Under the pieces are notes generated by a model. The model searched no databases, was not told where the DNA came from, and saw only the letters and a list, made by a program, of their open reading frames with translations. A program made the position numbers and the translations under genes. From Pseudomonas sp. CFBP 13711 (GTDB lineage Bacteria > Pseudomonadota > Gammaproteobacteria > Pseudomonadales > Pseudomonadaceae), in the NCBI RefSeq assembly GCF_014842265.1, contig NZ_JACYVI010000019.1:20467-84466 (forward strand): DNA of 64,000 nt. The letters are read 5' to 3'. Positions 51,279-61,515 of the stretch are shown one piece after another (position 1 is the stretch's first letter; the number at the start of each line of letters is the position of its first letter).

Positions 51279-53122
51279 ACCTACTCTTTCTGACTTTCGT
51301 ATTCCCCCTGATCGGTTTCCTGCTGCTGTCGTTCTCGCGCGGCAAATGGTCGGAAAACCTCTCAGCCCTGATCGGCGTGGGCTCCATTGGCCTGTCGGCC
51401 ATCGTGGCCGCTTACGTGATCTTCCAGTTCAACGTCTCACCCCCGGAAGGCGGTCACCTGACCATGGTGCTGTGGCGCTGGATGTCAGTGGACGGCTTCG
51501 AGCCCAACTTCGCCCTGTATGTCGATGGCCTGTCCATCACCATGCTCGGTGTGGTGGTCGGCGTTGGCTTCCTGATTCACCTGTTCGCCTCGTGGTACAT
51601 GCGCGGTGAAGACGGCTATTCGCGCTTCTTCGCCTACACCAACCTGTTCATTGCCAGCATGTTGTTCCTGATCCTGGGCGACAACCTGCTGTTCATCTAC
51701 TTCGGTTGGGAAGGCGTGGGCCTGTGCTCGTACCTGTTAATCGGTTTCTATTACAGCAACCGCAACAACGGCAACGCGGCACTGAAAGCCTTCATCGTGA
51801 CCCGCATCGGCGACGTGTTCATGGCCATCGGCCTGTTCATCCTGTTCCAGCAGCTGGGCACGCTGAACATTCAGGAACTGCTGGTTCGTGCACCACAGCA
51901 CTTCAAGGTCGGTGATTTCTGGATCGTTCTGGCCACACTGATGCTGCTGGGCGGTGCTGTCGGTAAATCCGCGCAACTGCCGCTGCAAACCTGGCTGGCG
52001 GATGCGATGGCCGGTCCTACTCCGGTGTCGGCACTGATCCACGCCGCCACCATGGTGACCGCGGGCGTTTACCTGATCGCGCGGACCCACGGCCTGTTCA
52101 TCCTCGCTCCGGACATCCTGCATCTGGTCGGCATCGTCGGGGGCGTGACCCTGGTACTGGCGGGTTTCGCCGCACTGGTGCAGACCGACATCAAACGTAT
52201 CCTCGCCTACTCGACCATGAGCCAGATCGGCTACATGTTCCTGGCGCTGGGCGTGGGTGCATGGGACGGCGCGATTTTCCACCTGATGACCCACGCCTTC
52301 TTCAAGGCGCTGCTGTTCCTCGCGTCCGGTGCGGTGATCGTTGCCTGCCACCACGAGCAGAACATCTTCAAGATGGGCGGTCTGTGGAAGAAACTGCCAT
52401 TGGCCTACGCCAGCTTCATCGTCGGCGGCGCAGCGCTGTCGGCCTTGCCACTGGTCACTGCGGGTTTCTACTCCAAGGACGAAATCCTCTGGGAAGCGTT
52501 CGCCAGCGGTCATCAGTACCTGCTTTATGCCGGTCTGGTCGGTGCGTTCATGACCTCGCTGTACACCTTCCGCCTGATCTTCATCGCCTTCCACGGCGAA
52601 GCGAAGACCGAAGCCCACGCCGGCCACGGGATTTCCCACTGGTTGCCGCTGGGTGTGCTGATCGTGCTGTCGACGTTCATTGGCGCCTGGATTCATCCGC
52701 CACTGGCCGGCGTGCTGCCGGAAAGCGCAGGGCATGCTGGCGGCGAAGCCAAGCACAGCCTGGAAATCGCCTCGGGCGCCATCGCTCTGGCCGGTATCCT
52801 GCTGGCGGCGGTGCTGTTCCTCGGCAAGCGTCGTCTGGCCACGGCCATCGCCAACAGCGGTCCGGGTCGTTTCCTGTCTGCATGGTGGTTTGCGGCGTGG
52901 GGCTTCGACTGGGTGTATGACGTGCTGTTCGTCAAACCTTACCTGGCAATCAGCCGCCTGCTGCGTGGCGACCCGCTTGACCACACAATCGGCCTGATTC
53001 CGCGTCTGGTCAAAGCCGGCAACGGCTTGATGACCCGCACCGAAACCGGTCAGCTCCGTTGGTACGCCGCTTCGATCGCCGCAGGTGCCGTACTGGTACT
53101 CGGCGCGATTGTGCTGGTCTGA
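51275..53122 (+). CDS. nuoL: NADH-quinone oxidoreductase subunit L
   Basis: This 615-residue antiporter-like subunit forms the distal proton channel. It has the FGWEGVGLCSYLLIGFY helix, LPLQTWLADAMAGPTPVSAL and the long C-terminal lateral helix region. Confidence 0.98.
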   Translation: MNLLFLTFVFPLIGFLLLSFSRGKWSENLSALIGVGSIGLSAIVAAYVIFQFNVSPPEGGHLTMVLWRWMSVDGFEPNFALYVDGLSITMLGVVVGVGFLIHLFASWYMRGEDGYSRFFAYTNLFIASMLFLILGDNLLFIYFGWEGVGLCSYLLIGFYYSNRNNGNAALKAFIVTRIGDVFMAIGLFILFQQLGTLNIQELLVRAPQHFKVGDFWIVLATLMLLGGAVGKSAQLPLQTWLADAMAGPTPVSALIHAATMVTAGVYLIARTHGLFILAPDILHLVGIVGGVTLVLAGFAALVQTDIKRILAYSTMSQIGYMFLALGVGAWDGAIFHLMTHAFFKALLFLASGAVIVACHHEQNIFKMGGLWKKLPLAYASFIVGGAALSALPLVTAGFYSKDEILWEAFASGHQYLLYAGLVGAFMTSLYTFRLIFIAFHGEAKTEAHAGHGISHWLPLGVLIVLSTFIGAWIHPPLAGVLPESAGHAGGEAKHSLEIASGAIALAGILLAAVLFLGKRRLATAIANSGPGRFLSAWWFAAWGFDWVYDVLFVKPYLAISRLLRGDPLDHTIGLIPRLVKAGNGLMTRTETGQLRWYAASIAAGAVLVLGAIVLV

Positions 53123-53174
53123 TGAGTCGAACTGACATGAACCTTGCGACTTTGCGAAAGGAATTGAGCCCGTC

Positions 53175-54707
53175 ATGATTCTGCCCTGGCTAATCCTGAT
53201 CCCCTTCATCGGCGGCCTGCTGTGCTGGCAAGGTGAGCGCTTCGGCCCTACCCTGCCGCGCTGGATTGCGCTGTTGACCATGTCTCTCGAGACGATTCTG
53301 GGCCTGTGGGTCTGGAGCACCGGTACGTTTACCTATGCTCCCGCTCCGGGCGCCGATCCGACCTGGGCCCTTGAATTCAAGCTTCAGTGGATCCAGCGCT
53401 TCGGCATCAGCGTGCACCTGGCCCTCGACGGCCTGTCCCTGCTGATGATTCTGCTGACCGGCCTGCTGGGTATCCTCTCGGTACTCTGCTCGTGGAAAGA
53501 GATTCAACGTAACGTCGGCTTTTTCCACCTGAACCTGATGTGGATCCTGGGCGGTGTCGTCGGCGTGTTCCTCGCCATCGACCTGTTCATGTTCTTCTTC
53601 TTCTGGGAAATGATGCTGGTGCCGATGTACTTCCTCATCGCGCTCTGGGGTCACAGCTCGGCGGACGGCAAGAAGACGCGGATCTACGCAGCGACCAAGT
53701 TCTTCATCTTCACTCAGGCCAGCGGCCTGATCATGTTGGTGGCGATCCTGGGTCTGGTACTGGTGCACTTCAACCAGACCGGCGTGATCACCTTCGGCTA
53801 CGCGGACCTGCTGAAAACCAAGCTGTCCCACGGCACCGAATACATCCTGATGCTGGGTTTCTTCATCGCGTTCGCGGTGAAGCTGCCGATCGTGCCGCTG
53901 CACTCCTGGTTGCCTGACGCTCACGCCCAGGCGCCGACCGCAGGTTCCGTGGACCTGGCGGGCATCCTGCTGAAGACCGCTGCGTATGGTCTGCTGCGTT
54001 TTGCGCTGCCGCTGTTCCCAAATGCGTCGGCCGAGTTCGCGCCGATCGCCATGGTGCTGGGCCTGATCGGTATCTTCTACGGTGCTTTCCTCGCCTTCGC
54101 CCAGACCGACATCAAGCGCCTGATCGCGTTTTCCAGCGTTTCGCACATGGGCTTCGTGCTGATCGGCATCTACTCCGGTAGCCAGCAGGCGCTGCAAGGC
54201 GTCGTCGTGCAGATGCTCGCTCACGGTCTGTCGGCCGCCGCGCTGTTTATCCTCAGCGGTCAGTTGTACGAGCGTCTGCACACCCGCGACATGCGCGAAA
54301 TGGGTGGCCTGTGGAGCAAGATCGCGTACCTGCCGGCCATCAGCCTGTTCTTCGCCGCTGCGTCGCTGGGCCTGCCAGGCACCGGTAACTTCGTCGGTGA
54401 ATTCCTGATCCTGATCGGCAGCTTTGTCAGCGCGCCGTGGATTACCGCCATCGCTACATCCGGTCTGGTGTTCGGTTCTGTCTACTCGCTGATCATGATC
54501 CACCGCGCCTACTTCGGCCCGGCCAAGTCCGACGCGGTCTACAAAGGCATGGACGGTCGGGAATTGATCATGGTGCTGGGTCTGGCGGTGTTGTTGATTC
54601 TGCTGGGCGTGTACCCGCAACCGATCCTCGACACATCCTCGGCGACCATGCATGGCGTGCAGCAATGGCTCGGCACCGCCTTCACTCAACTCGCTTCGGC
54701 CCGGTAA
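53175..54707 (+). CDS. nuoM: NADH-quinone oxidoreductase subunit M
   Basis: This 510-residue antiporter-like subunit has FFFFWEMMLVPMYFLIALWG, with the key glutamate, and LPIVPLHSWLPDAHAQAPTA. Confidence 0.98.
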   Translation: MILPWLILIPFIGGLLCWQGERFGPTLPRWIALLTMSLETILGLWVWSTGTFTYAPAPGADPTWALEFKLQWIQRFGISVHLALDGLSLLMILLTGLLGILSVLCSWKEIQRNVGFFHLNLMWILGGVVGVFLAIDLFMFFFFWEMMLVPMYFLIALWGHSSADGKKTRIYAATKFFIFTQASGLIMLVAILGLVLVHFNQTGVITFGYADLLKTKLSHGTEYILMLGFFIAFAVKLPIVPLHSWLPDAHAQAPTAGSVDLAGILLKTAAYGLLRFALPLFPNASAEFAPIAMVLGLIGIFYGAFLAFAQTDIKRLIAFSSVSHMGFVLIGIYSGSQQALQGVVVQMLAHGLSAAALFILSGQLYERLHTRDMREMGGLWSKIAYLPAISLFFAAASLGLPGTGNFVGEFLILIGSFVSAPWITAIATSGLVFGSVYSLIMIHRAYFGPAKSDAVYKGMDGRELIMVLGLAVLLILLGVYPQPILDTSSATMHGVQQWLGTAFTQLASAR

Positions 54708-54714
54708 GAGCGCT

Positions 54715-56172
54715 ATGGACCTGACGATTCAACACTTTATTGCGCTGGCGCCGCTGCTGATTACCAGCATCACCGTTGTGGTGGTGATGCTGGGCATCGC
54801 ATGGCGTCGCAGTCACTCGCAATCATTCCTGCTGACGGTAGCGGGACTCAACCTGGCTTTGCTGTCCATCTACCCGGCGCTGAAAGTCGCGCCGCTGGTG
54901 GTCACGCCTTTGCTGCAGATCGACAGCTTCGCCTGTCTTTACATGGGCATCATTCTGGTGTCGACCCTGGCCTGCGTCACCCTGGCTCACGCCTACCTGG
55001 GTGAAGGCAAGGCGGGTTATCCGGGCAACCGCGAAGAACTTTACCTGCTGATCCTCATGGCTGCGGCCGGCGGGCTGGTGCTGGTCGCCGCGCAACACCT
55101 GGCAAGCCTGTTCATTGGTCTGGAGTTGCTGTCGGTGCCGGTCTACGGTCTGGTGGCCTACGCGTTCTTCAACAAGCGCTCGCTGGAAGGTGGCATCAAG
55201 TACATGGTGTTGTCGGCAGCCGGCTCGGCGTTCCTGCTGTTCGGTATGGCGCTGCTGTATGCCGAATCCGGCAGCCTGGGTTTCAGCGAAATCGGCAAGG
55301 CCATCGCCGCCACCGGCATGCCAAGCCCGATCGCCAGCCTGGGTCTGGGCATGATGCTGGTGGGTCTGGGCTTCAAGCTGTCGCTGGTGCCGTTCCACTT
55401 GTGGACACCGGACGTGTACGAAGGCGCCCCTGCCCCGGTAGCGGCTTTCCTCGCTACGGCCAGTAAGGTCGCGGTGTTCGGCGTGCTGGTTCGCCTGTTC
55501 CAGATATCTCCGGCAGCCACCAGTGGCGTGCTGACGGACGTGATGTCGGTCATCGCCGTGGCGTCGATCCTGGTCGGTAACCTGCTGGCGCTGACGCAGA
55601 ACAACCTCAAGCGTCTGCTGGGTTATTCGTCCATCGCGCACTTCGGTTACCTGATGATCGCGATGGTGGCGAGCAAGGGCATGGCGGTCGAGGCGATCAA
55701 CGTCTATCTGGTCACCTACGTGCTGACCAGCCTGGGCGCGTTCGGCGTGGTCACACTAATGTCGTCGCCTTACAGCGGCCGCGATGCCGACGCGATGTTC
55801 GAATACCGCGGCCTGTTCTGGCGTCGTCCGTACCTTACGGCCGTGCTGACCGTGATGATGCTGTCCCTGGCGGGTATCCCGCTGACGACGGGCTTCATCG
55901 GCAAGTTCTACATCATCGCAACCGGCGTCGAAGCGCACCTGTGGTGGCTGACCGGTTCCCTGGTCGTGGGCAGCGCCATTGGCGTGTTCTATTACCTGCG
56001 TGTGATGGTGACGTTGTACCTGCAAGACTCGAAGATCCAGCGCCACGACGCCCCGTTCAACTGGGCGCAACGTGCAGGTGGTGTGATGCTGTTGGGGATT
56101 ACGCTGCTGGCGTTCTTCCTGGGCGTTTATCCGCAACCGCTGCTGACGCTGGTGGGCCATGCGGGTTTGTGA
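54715..56172 (+). CDS. nuoN: NADH-quinone oxidoreductase subunit N
   Basis: This 485-residue antiporter-like subunit has LFIGLELLSVPVYGLVAY and LVPFHLWTPDVYEGAPAPV. The start at 54715 is preferred over 54652, which overlaps nuoM. A strong terminator follows. Confidence 0.98.
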   Translation: MDLTIQHFIALAPLLITSITVVVVMLGIAWRRSHSQSFLLTVAGLNLALLSIYPALKVAPLVVTPLLQIDSFACLYMGIILVSTLACVTLAHAYLGEGKAGYPGNREELYLLILMAAAGGLVLVAAQHLASLFIGLELLSVPVYGLVAYAFFNKRSLEGGIKYMVLSAAGSAFLLFGMALLYAESGSLGFSEIGKAIAATGMPSPIASLGLGMMLVGLGFKLSLVPFHLWTPDVYEGAPAPVAAFLATASKVAVFGVLVRLFQISPAATSGVLTDVMSVIAVASILVGNLLALTQNNLKRLLGYSSIAHFGYLMIAMVASKGMAVEAINVYLVTYVLTSLGAFGVVTLMSSPYSGRDADAMFEYRGLFWRRPYLTAVLTVMMLSLAGIPLTTGFIGKFYIIATGVEAHLWWLTGSLVVGSAIGVFYYLRVMVTLYLQDSKIQRHDAPFNWAQRAGGVMLLGITLLAFFLGVYPQPLLTLVGHAGL

Positions 56173-56187
56173 TGGTTGAGTGATGCA

Positions 56188-56219
56188 CAAAAAACCCTGC
56201 CTTCGAGCAGGGTTTTTTT
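56188..56219 (+). terminator. terminator of the nuo operon
   Basis: AACCCTGC, a short loop, GCAGGGTT, T5 or more. It lies 16 bp past the nuoN stop. Confidence 0.9.
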
Positions 56220-56252
56220 ATGGCTTTGATTTAGTACTTCGGCACACTTCAG

Positions 56253-56520
56253 GATCAAGAGCGTCTGCCTAACGGCAGATCGTTTCGCCTTCGGCGAGTT
56301 ACTTATGGGTGGCTCCCAAGATCAAGAGCGTCTGCCTAACGGCAGACATTTCGCCTTCGTCGAGTTACTTGGAAAAGTCGAAAGTCGCACCATCCCCAAG
56401 TAACCAAGGGTGCTTGCTCTCGGTTTGGTTCCTCCTTCGTCGGAATACCCTCACTCCGGTCTCGCTCCGTGGGCCGAGCCGCATGGACGCGACGCTTTAG
56501 ATCTTGATCTTAGAAGCACA
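56253..56520. repeat. dispersed Pseudomonas intergenic repeat with 67-bp duplication
   Basis: The 27-base unit gatcaagagcgtctgcctaa... occurs at 56253-56279 and again at 56320-56346, each followed by a tttcgcctt-cg-cgagttactt stretch. The tail (gtaaccaagg, ctcactccggtctcgctccgtgggc) belongs to a repeat I recognise as common between Pseudomonas genes. No gene is seen in it. Confidence 0.75.
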
Positions 56521-56522
56521 CG

Positions 56523-57587
56523 CTAACCGGGCAATCGAACGGTTTTCTTGTCGCCGGTAAACAACGCCCACGTCGACATAAACAACGCCGCCACCATCGG
56601 CCCGATCACGAACCCGTTCAACCCGAACACCGCCATCCCGCCCAGCGTCGAAATCAGAATCAGGTAATCGGGCATCCGCGTGTCCTTGCCCACCAGAATC
56701 GGACGCAACACATTATCCACCAGCCCGATCACAAACACCCCGAACAGCCCCAACACCACGCCCTGCCAGATCATCCCGCTGAGCAGGAAATACAGCGCGA
56801 CCGGCGCCCAGACAATCCCCGCCCCCACCGCCGGCAGCAACGACAGAAACGCCATCATCACCGCCCACAGCAACGCGCTCGGGATATCCAGTGCCCAGAA
56901 AATAAACCCGCCCAACGCGCCCTGCGTCACCGCCACCACAATATTGCCCTTCACCGTAGCGCGAACCACACGGGTGAATTTCAACTGCAAGCGGCGCTTC
57001 TGCGGCTCGGCCAGCGGAATCGCGATGCGGATCTTGCGGGTGAGGTCCTGCCCATCGCGCAGGAAGAAGAACAGCAAGTACAGCATGATGAAAAAGCTGA
57101 CAACGAAATCGAAGGTACCCTGCCCAAAACTGAATGCCTGCGTGGCCAGGTAGTTGCTGCCCTGCATCGCGCTTTTGGCAATCTTGTCGCGCAGCCCGTT
57201 GAAATCTCCCATGCCCAGGCGATCAAGCCAGTGCTGCACATAGGGCGGCAGCAAGACCTTGAATTCAGCCAGGTACTTGGCGATGTCGAGCTGACCACTT
57301 TCCACATTCTTGTAAAGCGTCGCCCCCTCCTGAACCATCAACGCCGCGATGACGATCACCGGCAGAATCGCGATCAGCAGACAAATCGTCAGCGTGCACA
57401 AAGAAGTCAGGTTGCGCTGCCAACCGAAGCGGGCCAGCAGACGGCGTTGCAGCGGCGCAAAGATAATCCCGAGGATCACCGCCCAGAACACCGCGCCGTA
57501 GAACGGCAGCAGGATCCAGATGAACGCGATGGTCACCAGTATCAATAACAGCAGCAGGGTTTTGTTTTGTAGCGCGGTTTCGTTCAT
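56523..57587 (-). CDS. AI-2E family transporter (YdiK/PerM-like)
   Basis: This 354-residue membrane protein of the UPF0118/AI-2E exporter family has about eight segments: WILLPFYGAVFWAVILGIIFAPLQRRL at the N-terminus and ALLWAVMMAFLSLLPAVGAGIVWAP in the C-terminal half. The substrate is not known for most members, and the family name should not be taken as proof of AI-2 export. Confidence 0.88.
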   Translation of the reverse strand: MNETALQNKTLLLLLILVTIAFIWILLPFYGAVFWAVILGIIFAPLQRRLLARFGWQRNLTSLCTLTICLLIAILPVIVIAALMVQEGATLYKNVESGQLDIAKYLAEFKVLLPPYVQHWLDRLGMGDFNGLRDKIAKSAMQGSNYLATQAFSFGQGTFDFVVSFFIMLYLLFFFLRDGQDLTRKIRIAIPLAEPQKRRLQLKFTRVVRATVKGNIVVAVTQGALGGFIFWALDIPSALLWAVMMAFLSLLPAVGAGIVWAPVALYFLLSGMIWQGVVLGLFGVFVIGLVDNVLRPILVGKDTRMPDYLILISTLGGMAVFGLNGFVIGPMVAALFMSTWALFTGDKKTVRLPG

Positions 57588-57729
57588 GTTTCTTCCATGT
57601 CATTACACCGCGCCAAGCACACGGTCTGATGCTTAGTCCGTCAATCGCCACAGGAGTGCCGCGGCTGAAGTGCAAGGTCAATGGTGGAGGTGCGGACAGC
57701 GAGCCCCGAGCGAGGCCCGCCACCCCGGT

Positions 57730-59418
57730 CTAGATTCTGAACTGCCGGACCAACTGGCCGAGACGCTGATTCAGCTCTGTGAGGTTGCGCGACGTGGAGG
57801 CGCCGTGGCGGGTTTCATCGGCCACGCTTTCGACCGCCACGGCAATCTGGTGGACGCTGCGATTGATCTCTTCCGCCACGGCCGTCTGCTCTTCTGCGGC
57901 GCTGGCAATCTGCGCGTTCATGGCGTTGATCGTGCCGATCAGTTGACCGATCGTATCCAGCGACGCGCCGGCTTCATTGGCGCGCGCGGAGGTCCCGTCG
58001 CCCGCCTCGCTCGAGCGTCGCATCGCCTGCACCGCGCCCTGTGTGCCCTGCTGCAAGCGTTCGATCATGCCCTGGATTTCCTGAGTGCTTTGCTGCGTAC
58101 GGCTGGCCAGTGCACGCACCTCATCCGCCACCACTGCGAACCCGCGGCCCGCTTCGCCGGCACGCGCAGCTTCAATGGCAGCGTTGAGCGCCAGCAGGTT
58201 GGTTTGATCGGCGATGGAACGAATCACTCCGAGCACGCCGACGATCGACGACACGTCATTCTGCAGGCTGTCCAGTGAAGTACCGCTGTCGCGGATGTCG
58301 TTCACCAGCGCGTGAATCTGCTGGATGCTGCCGTCGACCACTCGCTTGGCGGCCTGACCTTCGGCATCGGTTTGCTGCGCCGCAACCGAAGCACCTTGAG
58401 CGCTCTTCGCGACTTCCTGCGCAGCGGCCGACATCTGATTGATCGCCGTGGCGACCTGATCGGTCTCGTGACGCTGACGCTCCATTGCCTGCTCGGAACG
58501 TTGCGCCTGGTCGGTCACTTCACCCACCAGCCCGGTCAGTTGTGCGGTCATTTCGGCGATCTGCCGGACCAGCCCATGAATCTTGTCCACAAAGCGGTTG
58601 AACGACCCGGCCAGCTCGCCGAGTTCGTCCTGGGAGGTCACCGCCAGGCGCTGAGTCAGATCACCCTCTCCGGCGGCGATGTCATCGAGGTTGGCTTTCA
58701 TCAGACGCAGCGGCCGCAGAATACCGCCCGCGATCCAGAAACCCACCGCTGCGATAATCACCAATACCAGCAGCGTGATGCCAATGATGCTGACCAGCAT
58801 GTTCTGCCGGCGCTCGGCGACATTCTTCTGCAGCTCCTGGACCTTGGCATCGATGTTGTCCAGATTGATCGATGACCCGAAGGCCATGTCCCATTTCGGC
58901 AGGTATTCGGTGTAACCCAGTTTGGGAACCAGATCGCTCGAACCGGGCAGCGCGGAGGAATATTCCAGGTAATGAGTACCCGCTTTCGCCACGTCAACGA
59001 GACCGGCATTCACGAAAACGCCTTTTGGATCGCGGGCATCCTTGAAGCTCTTGCCGATGCCGTCCGGGCTATTGCCCTTGAACAGCCGCACCGCCTGAGA
59101 GTCGTAGCCGAAGAAATACCCGTCCTTGGCGTAGGTGACCTGGGAGAGCATCTTGATGACCTGCGCCCGCGCTTCCATGTCACCCGGGGCCGACGCGTCA
59201 TAAAGCGGTTTGATGGTGCCCAGCGCAACGGCCACGTAACTTTGCAACGTGGCTTTGGCCTCAGCGAGCAGGTGCTGGCGGGTTTCTTCGACGTCGCGCT
59301 TGCCCTGCTCACGCAGCATGATGACGGTGCTGACGCTGATGATCAGTGCGAACACCAACACCGGAAGCACGGCAAGCGAAAGTACTTTGGCTTTGAGATT
59401 TAGCCGCATGGCAGTCAT
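57730..59418 (-). CDS. methyl-accepting chemotaxis protein with single Cache (sCache_2) domain
   Basis: This chemoreceptor of about 562 residues has a first membrane segment (VLSLAVLPVLVFALIISVST), then an sCache_2 domain with KDGYFFGYDSQAVRLF and YTEYLPKWDMAFGSSINLD, typical of carboxylic-acid sensors. A second membrane segment, HAMP, and the signalling tip NLLALNAAIEAARAGEAGRG follow. By position and domain it resembles the malate receptor CtpM near nuo in P. aeruginosa, but the ligand is not read from the sequence. Starts at 59418 and 59409 are both possible. Confidence 0.9.
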   Translation of the reverse strand: MTAMRLNLKAKVLSLAVLPVLVFALIISVSTVIMLREQGKRDVEETRQHLLAEAKATLQSYVAVALGTIKPLYDASAPGDMEARAQVIKMLSQVTYAKDGYFFGYDSQAVRLFKGNSPDGIGKSFKDARDPKGVFVNAGLVDVAKAGTHYLEYSSALPGSSDLVPKLGYTEYLPKWDMAFGSSINLDNIDAKVQELQKNVAERRQNMLVSIIGITLLVLVIIAAVGFWIAGGILRPLRLMKANLDDIAAGEGDLTQRLAVTSQDELGELAGSFNRFVDKIHGLVRQIAEMTAQLTGLVGEVTDQAQRSEQAMERQRHETDQVATAINQMSAAAQEVAKSAQGASVAAQQTDAEGQAAKRVVDGSIQQIHALVNDIRDSGTSLDSLQNDVSSIVGVLGVIRSIADQTNLLALNAAIEAARAGEAGRGFAVVADEVRALASRTQQSTQEIQGMIERLQQGTQGAVQAMRRSSEAGDGTSARANEAGASLDTIGQLIGTINAMNAQIASAAEEQTAVAEEINRSVHQIAVAVESVADETRHGASTSRNLTELNQRLGQLVRQFRI

Positions 59419-59494
59419 GACCCTTTGTTTTTGTGCGTTGAGCCGTTGGGGTTCCTTTACGGTTAACGGCCCGGCGCACAAAAAGTTGAGGTCA

Positions 59495-60850
59495 CTAGGA
59501 ATGAGGCGCGCTTTCGCTCCCCGGCAGTTGCGGGCTGAGTCGCTCGGGCAGATCGATGCGCACTTGCAGCCCGCCCATGGGGCTGTCCAGCAACTGAATG
59601 CGCCCGCCCCACGCCTCGACGATATCCTTGACGATGCCGAGGCCCAGACCGTGGCCGGTCACTTGCTCGTCCAGGCGATTGCCACGGCCGATCACTTCAT
59701 CGCGATGCTGCGAGGGGATGCCCGGACCATCGTCGTCGATCAAAAGACAGTAGCCATCAGCGCCTTTGGCAATGGTCAGCCTGACCTGGCTGTCGGCCCA
59801 CTTGCAGGCGTTGTCCATCACGTTGCCCAACAGCTCGAGGATGTCCTCCCGATCCCACGGCAGGAACAGATCCGCAGCGATCTCACTGCTCAGCTCCAGA
59901 TGCTCGCCATGAATCATGCGCAATGTGGAGAACAGCCCGGGTATCTCCGCAGCACAATCAAACCGCGCACCCGGCAACGCATCGCCTGACAAACGTGCGC
60001 GATTGAGCTCACGCTCCAGACGCTGCTGAATGTGCTGCAGCTGATCGCGCAGGGTATCGCGCACATGCGGATGACCTGCCAGCCTGTCGCCTTCGGCCAG
60101 GCTCATCAGCACGGCCAGCGGCGTTTTCAGCGCGTGGCCCATATTGCCAAGGGCATTGCGGGAGCGCTTGAGACTGTCCTCGGTGTGGGCCAGCAGATGA
60201 TTGACCTGCGCGACCAGCGGTTCAAGTTCCACCGGCACTCGCTCATCAAGTTGCGAGCGCTGCCCTTGTTGCAGCTGGAAAATCTGTTCTCTGGCCCTTT
60301 CCAGCGGGCGCAATGCGCGGCGAACCGTGACGCGCTGCAACACCAGAATCAATATCAGGGCCATCAGCCCCAACCCGAGACCGATGCGCTGGACCAGCGC
60401 GAAACTGTCTCGCACCGGGGTGTAGTCCTGAGCAACGGTGATGGAGATGGTCTGTCCGAACTTGCGATAATCGGTGTGCAGCAGCAACAGCGATTGGTCG
60501 GTCTTCTCAAGCGCGAGATCGGCGTGCAGACCGGGCTTGCCCGGATGCGGCAACTCCAGATCCCACAACGAGCGCGAGCGCCAATGGCCCTGGTCGAAAT
60601 CAATCCGGAAATAATGGCCGGAATAAGGTCGTTGATAGCCGGGCGACAGCCGATGCTCATCGAGCTGCAGGCCGTCAGGGCCGCGAACCAGTGCCACCAG
60701 CAGCAGCTCGCTTTCATTGCGCAGGCCAGACTCGAGATAACGCTGCAAGCCGACTTCAAACAACCACAGGCTGATCTGCGCCAGGACCAGTCCCACAATC
60801 AGCAGCACGCTGATCAGGCCCAGGCTCAAGCGTCGCTGTATCGACCTCAC
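59495..60850 (-). CDS. sensor histidine kinase (CarS/PhoQ-like)
   Basis: This 451-residue membrane kinase has segments near 10-30 and 155-178, a periplasmic sensor of about 120 residues and HAMP. The H-box is NMGHALKTPLAVLMSLAE. The ATP domain has DNACKWA, DDDGPGIP and GHGLGLGIVKDIVEAWGG. It overlaps the response regulator gene by four bases. Order and neighbours match the calcium-responsive CarSR system of P. aeruginosa, so regulation by calcium is likely but inferred. Confidence 0.9.
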   Translation of the reverse strand: MRSIQRRLSLGLISVLLIVGLVLAQISLWLFEVGLQRYLESGLRNESELLLVALVRGPDGLQLDEHRLSPGYQRPYSGHYFRIDFDQGHWRSRSLWDLELPHPGKPGLHADLALEKTDQSLLLLHTDYRKFGQTISITVAQDYTPVRDSFALVQRIGLGLGLMALILILVLQRVTVRRALRPLERAREQIFQLQQGQRSQLDERVPVELEPLVAQVNHLLAHTEDSLKRSRNALGNMGHALKTPLAVLMSLAEGDRLAGHPHVRDTLRDQLQHIQQRLERELNRARLSGDALPGARFDCAAEIPGLFSTLRMIHGEHLELSSEIAADLFLPWDREDILELLGNVMDNACKWADSQVRLTIAKGADGYCLLIDDDGPGIPSQHRDEVIGRGNRLDEQVTGHGLGLGIVKDIVEAWGGRIQLLDSPMGGLQVRIDLPERLSPQLPGSESAPHS

Positions 60851-61515
60851 TCGCCCGTCCCGGCAAAACGATAGCCTTGCCCGCGTCGTGTCTCGACCAC
60901 GGCCCGCCCAAGCTTGCGGCGCAAATGATTGACGTGGACCTCGATCACGTTCGAGTCCCGCTCGTTCTCCCCGTCATAAAGATGCTCGGCCAGATGACTT
61001 TTGGACAGAATCTGCCCGGGGTGCAGCATGAAATAACGCAGCAGGCGAAACTCCGCCGCCGTCAGCTGGATGTCCTCTTCCCCGCGACTGACGCACTGGC
61101 GCCCTTCGTCCAGGTGCAGGCCGGCGGCTTCAAGTTTCGGCTGATTGGCCAGACCACGGACACGGCGAAGCAGCGCCTGAATGCGCAGCTGCAACTCTTC
61201 GGGATGAAAGGGTTTGGTCAGATAGTCGTCGGCGCCAGCCTTGAGTCCTTCGATACGTTCGGCCCACGAGGCCCGCGCCGTCAGAATGAGTACGGGGGTG
61301 GACAGCCCGCCGGACCGCCATTTCTGCAGGACCTCTAGTCCCGGAACGCCTGGCAGACCGAGATCAAGCACGATCAGGTCGTAAGGCTCGGTAGCTCCTT
61401 GATGAACCGCATCGCGGCCGTCAGCCAGCCAGTCGATCGCGTAACCCTGCCTGCCAAGCGTACTGATGAGCTCGTCCGCCAGGGGAACGTGGTCCTCAAC
61501 CAATAACAAACGCAT
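60847..61515 (-). CDS. OmpR-family response regulator (CarR-like)
   Basis: This 222-residue regulator has a receiver domain with the acidic pair in LVEDHVPLA, the phosphoacceptor aspartate in YDLIVLDLGLPG and lysine in YLTKPFHPEEL. A winged-helix domain ends in SNVIEVHVNHLRRKLG. The ATG at 61515 overlaps the stop of the PepSY gene (TGATG), so all four genes are probably one operon. A TTG at 61518 is less likely. Confidence 0.93.
   Translation of the reverse strand: MRLLLVEDHVPLADELISTLGRQGYAIDWLADGRDAVHQGATEPYDLIVLDLGLPGVPGLEVLQKWRSGGLSTPVLILTARASWAERIEGLKAGADDYLTKPFHPEELQLRIQALLRRVRGLANQPKLEAAGLHLDEGRQCVSRGEEDIQLTAAEFRLLRYFMLHPGQILSKSHLAEHLYDGENERDSNVIEVHVNHLRRKLGRAVVETRRGQGYRFAGTGE

Noticed and set aside
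51737..53320. 527-residue minus-strand frame opposite nuoL and nuoM
   Set aside because: Shadow rich in Q, H and R. It crosses two real genes and has no domain.
56253..56346. Possible CRISPR array
   Set aside because: Only two copies, 67-bp period, and the units belong to a dispersed intergenic repeat. No cas gene is near.
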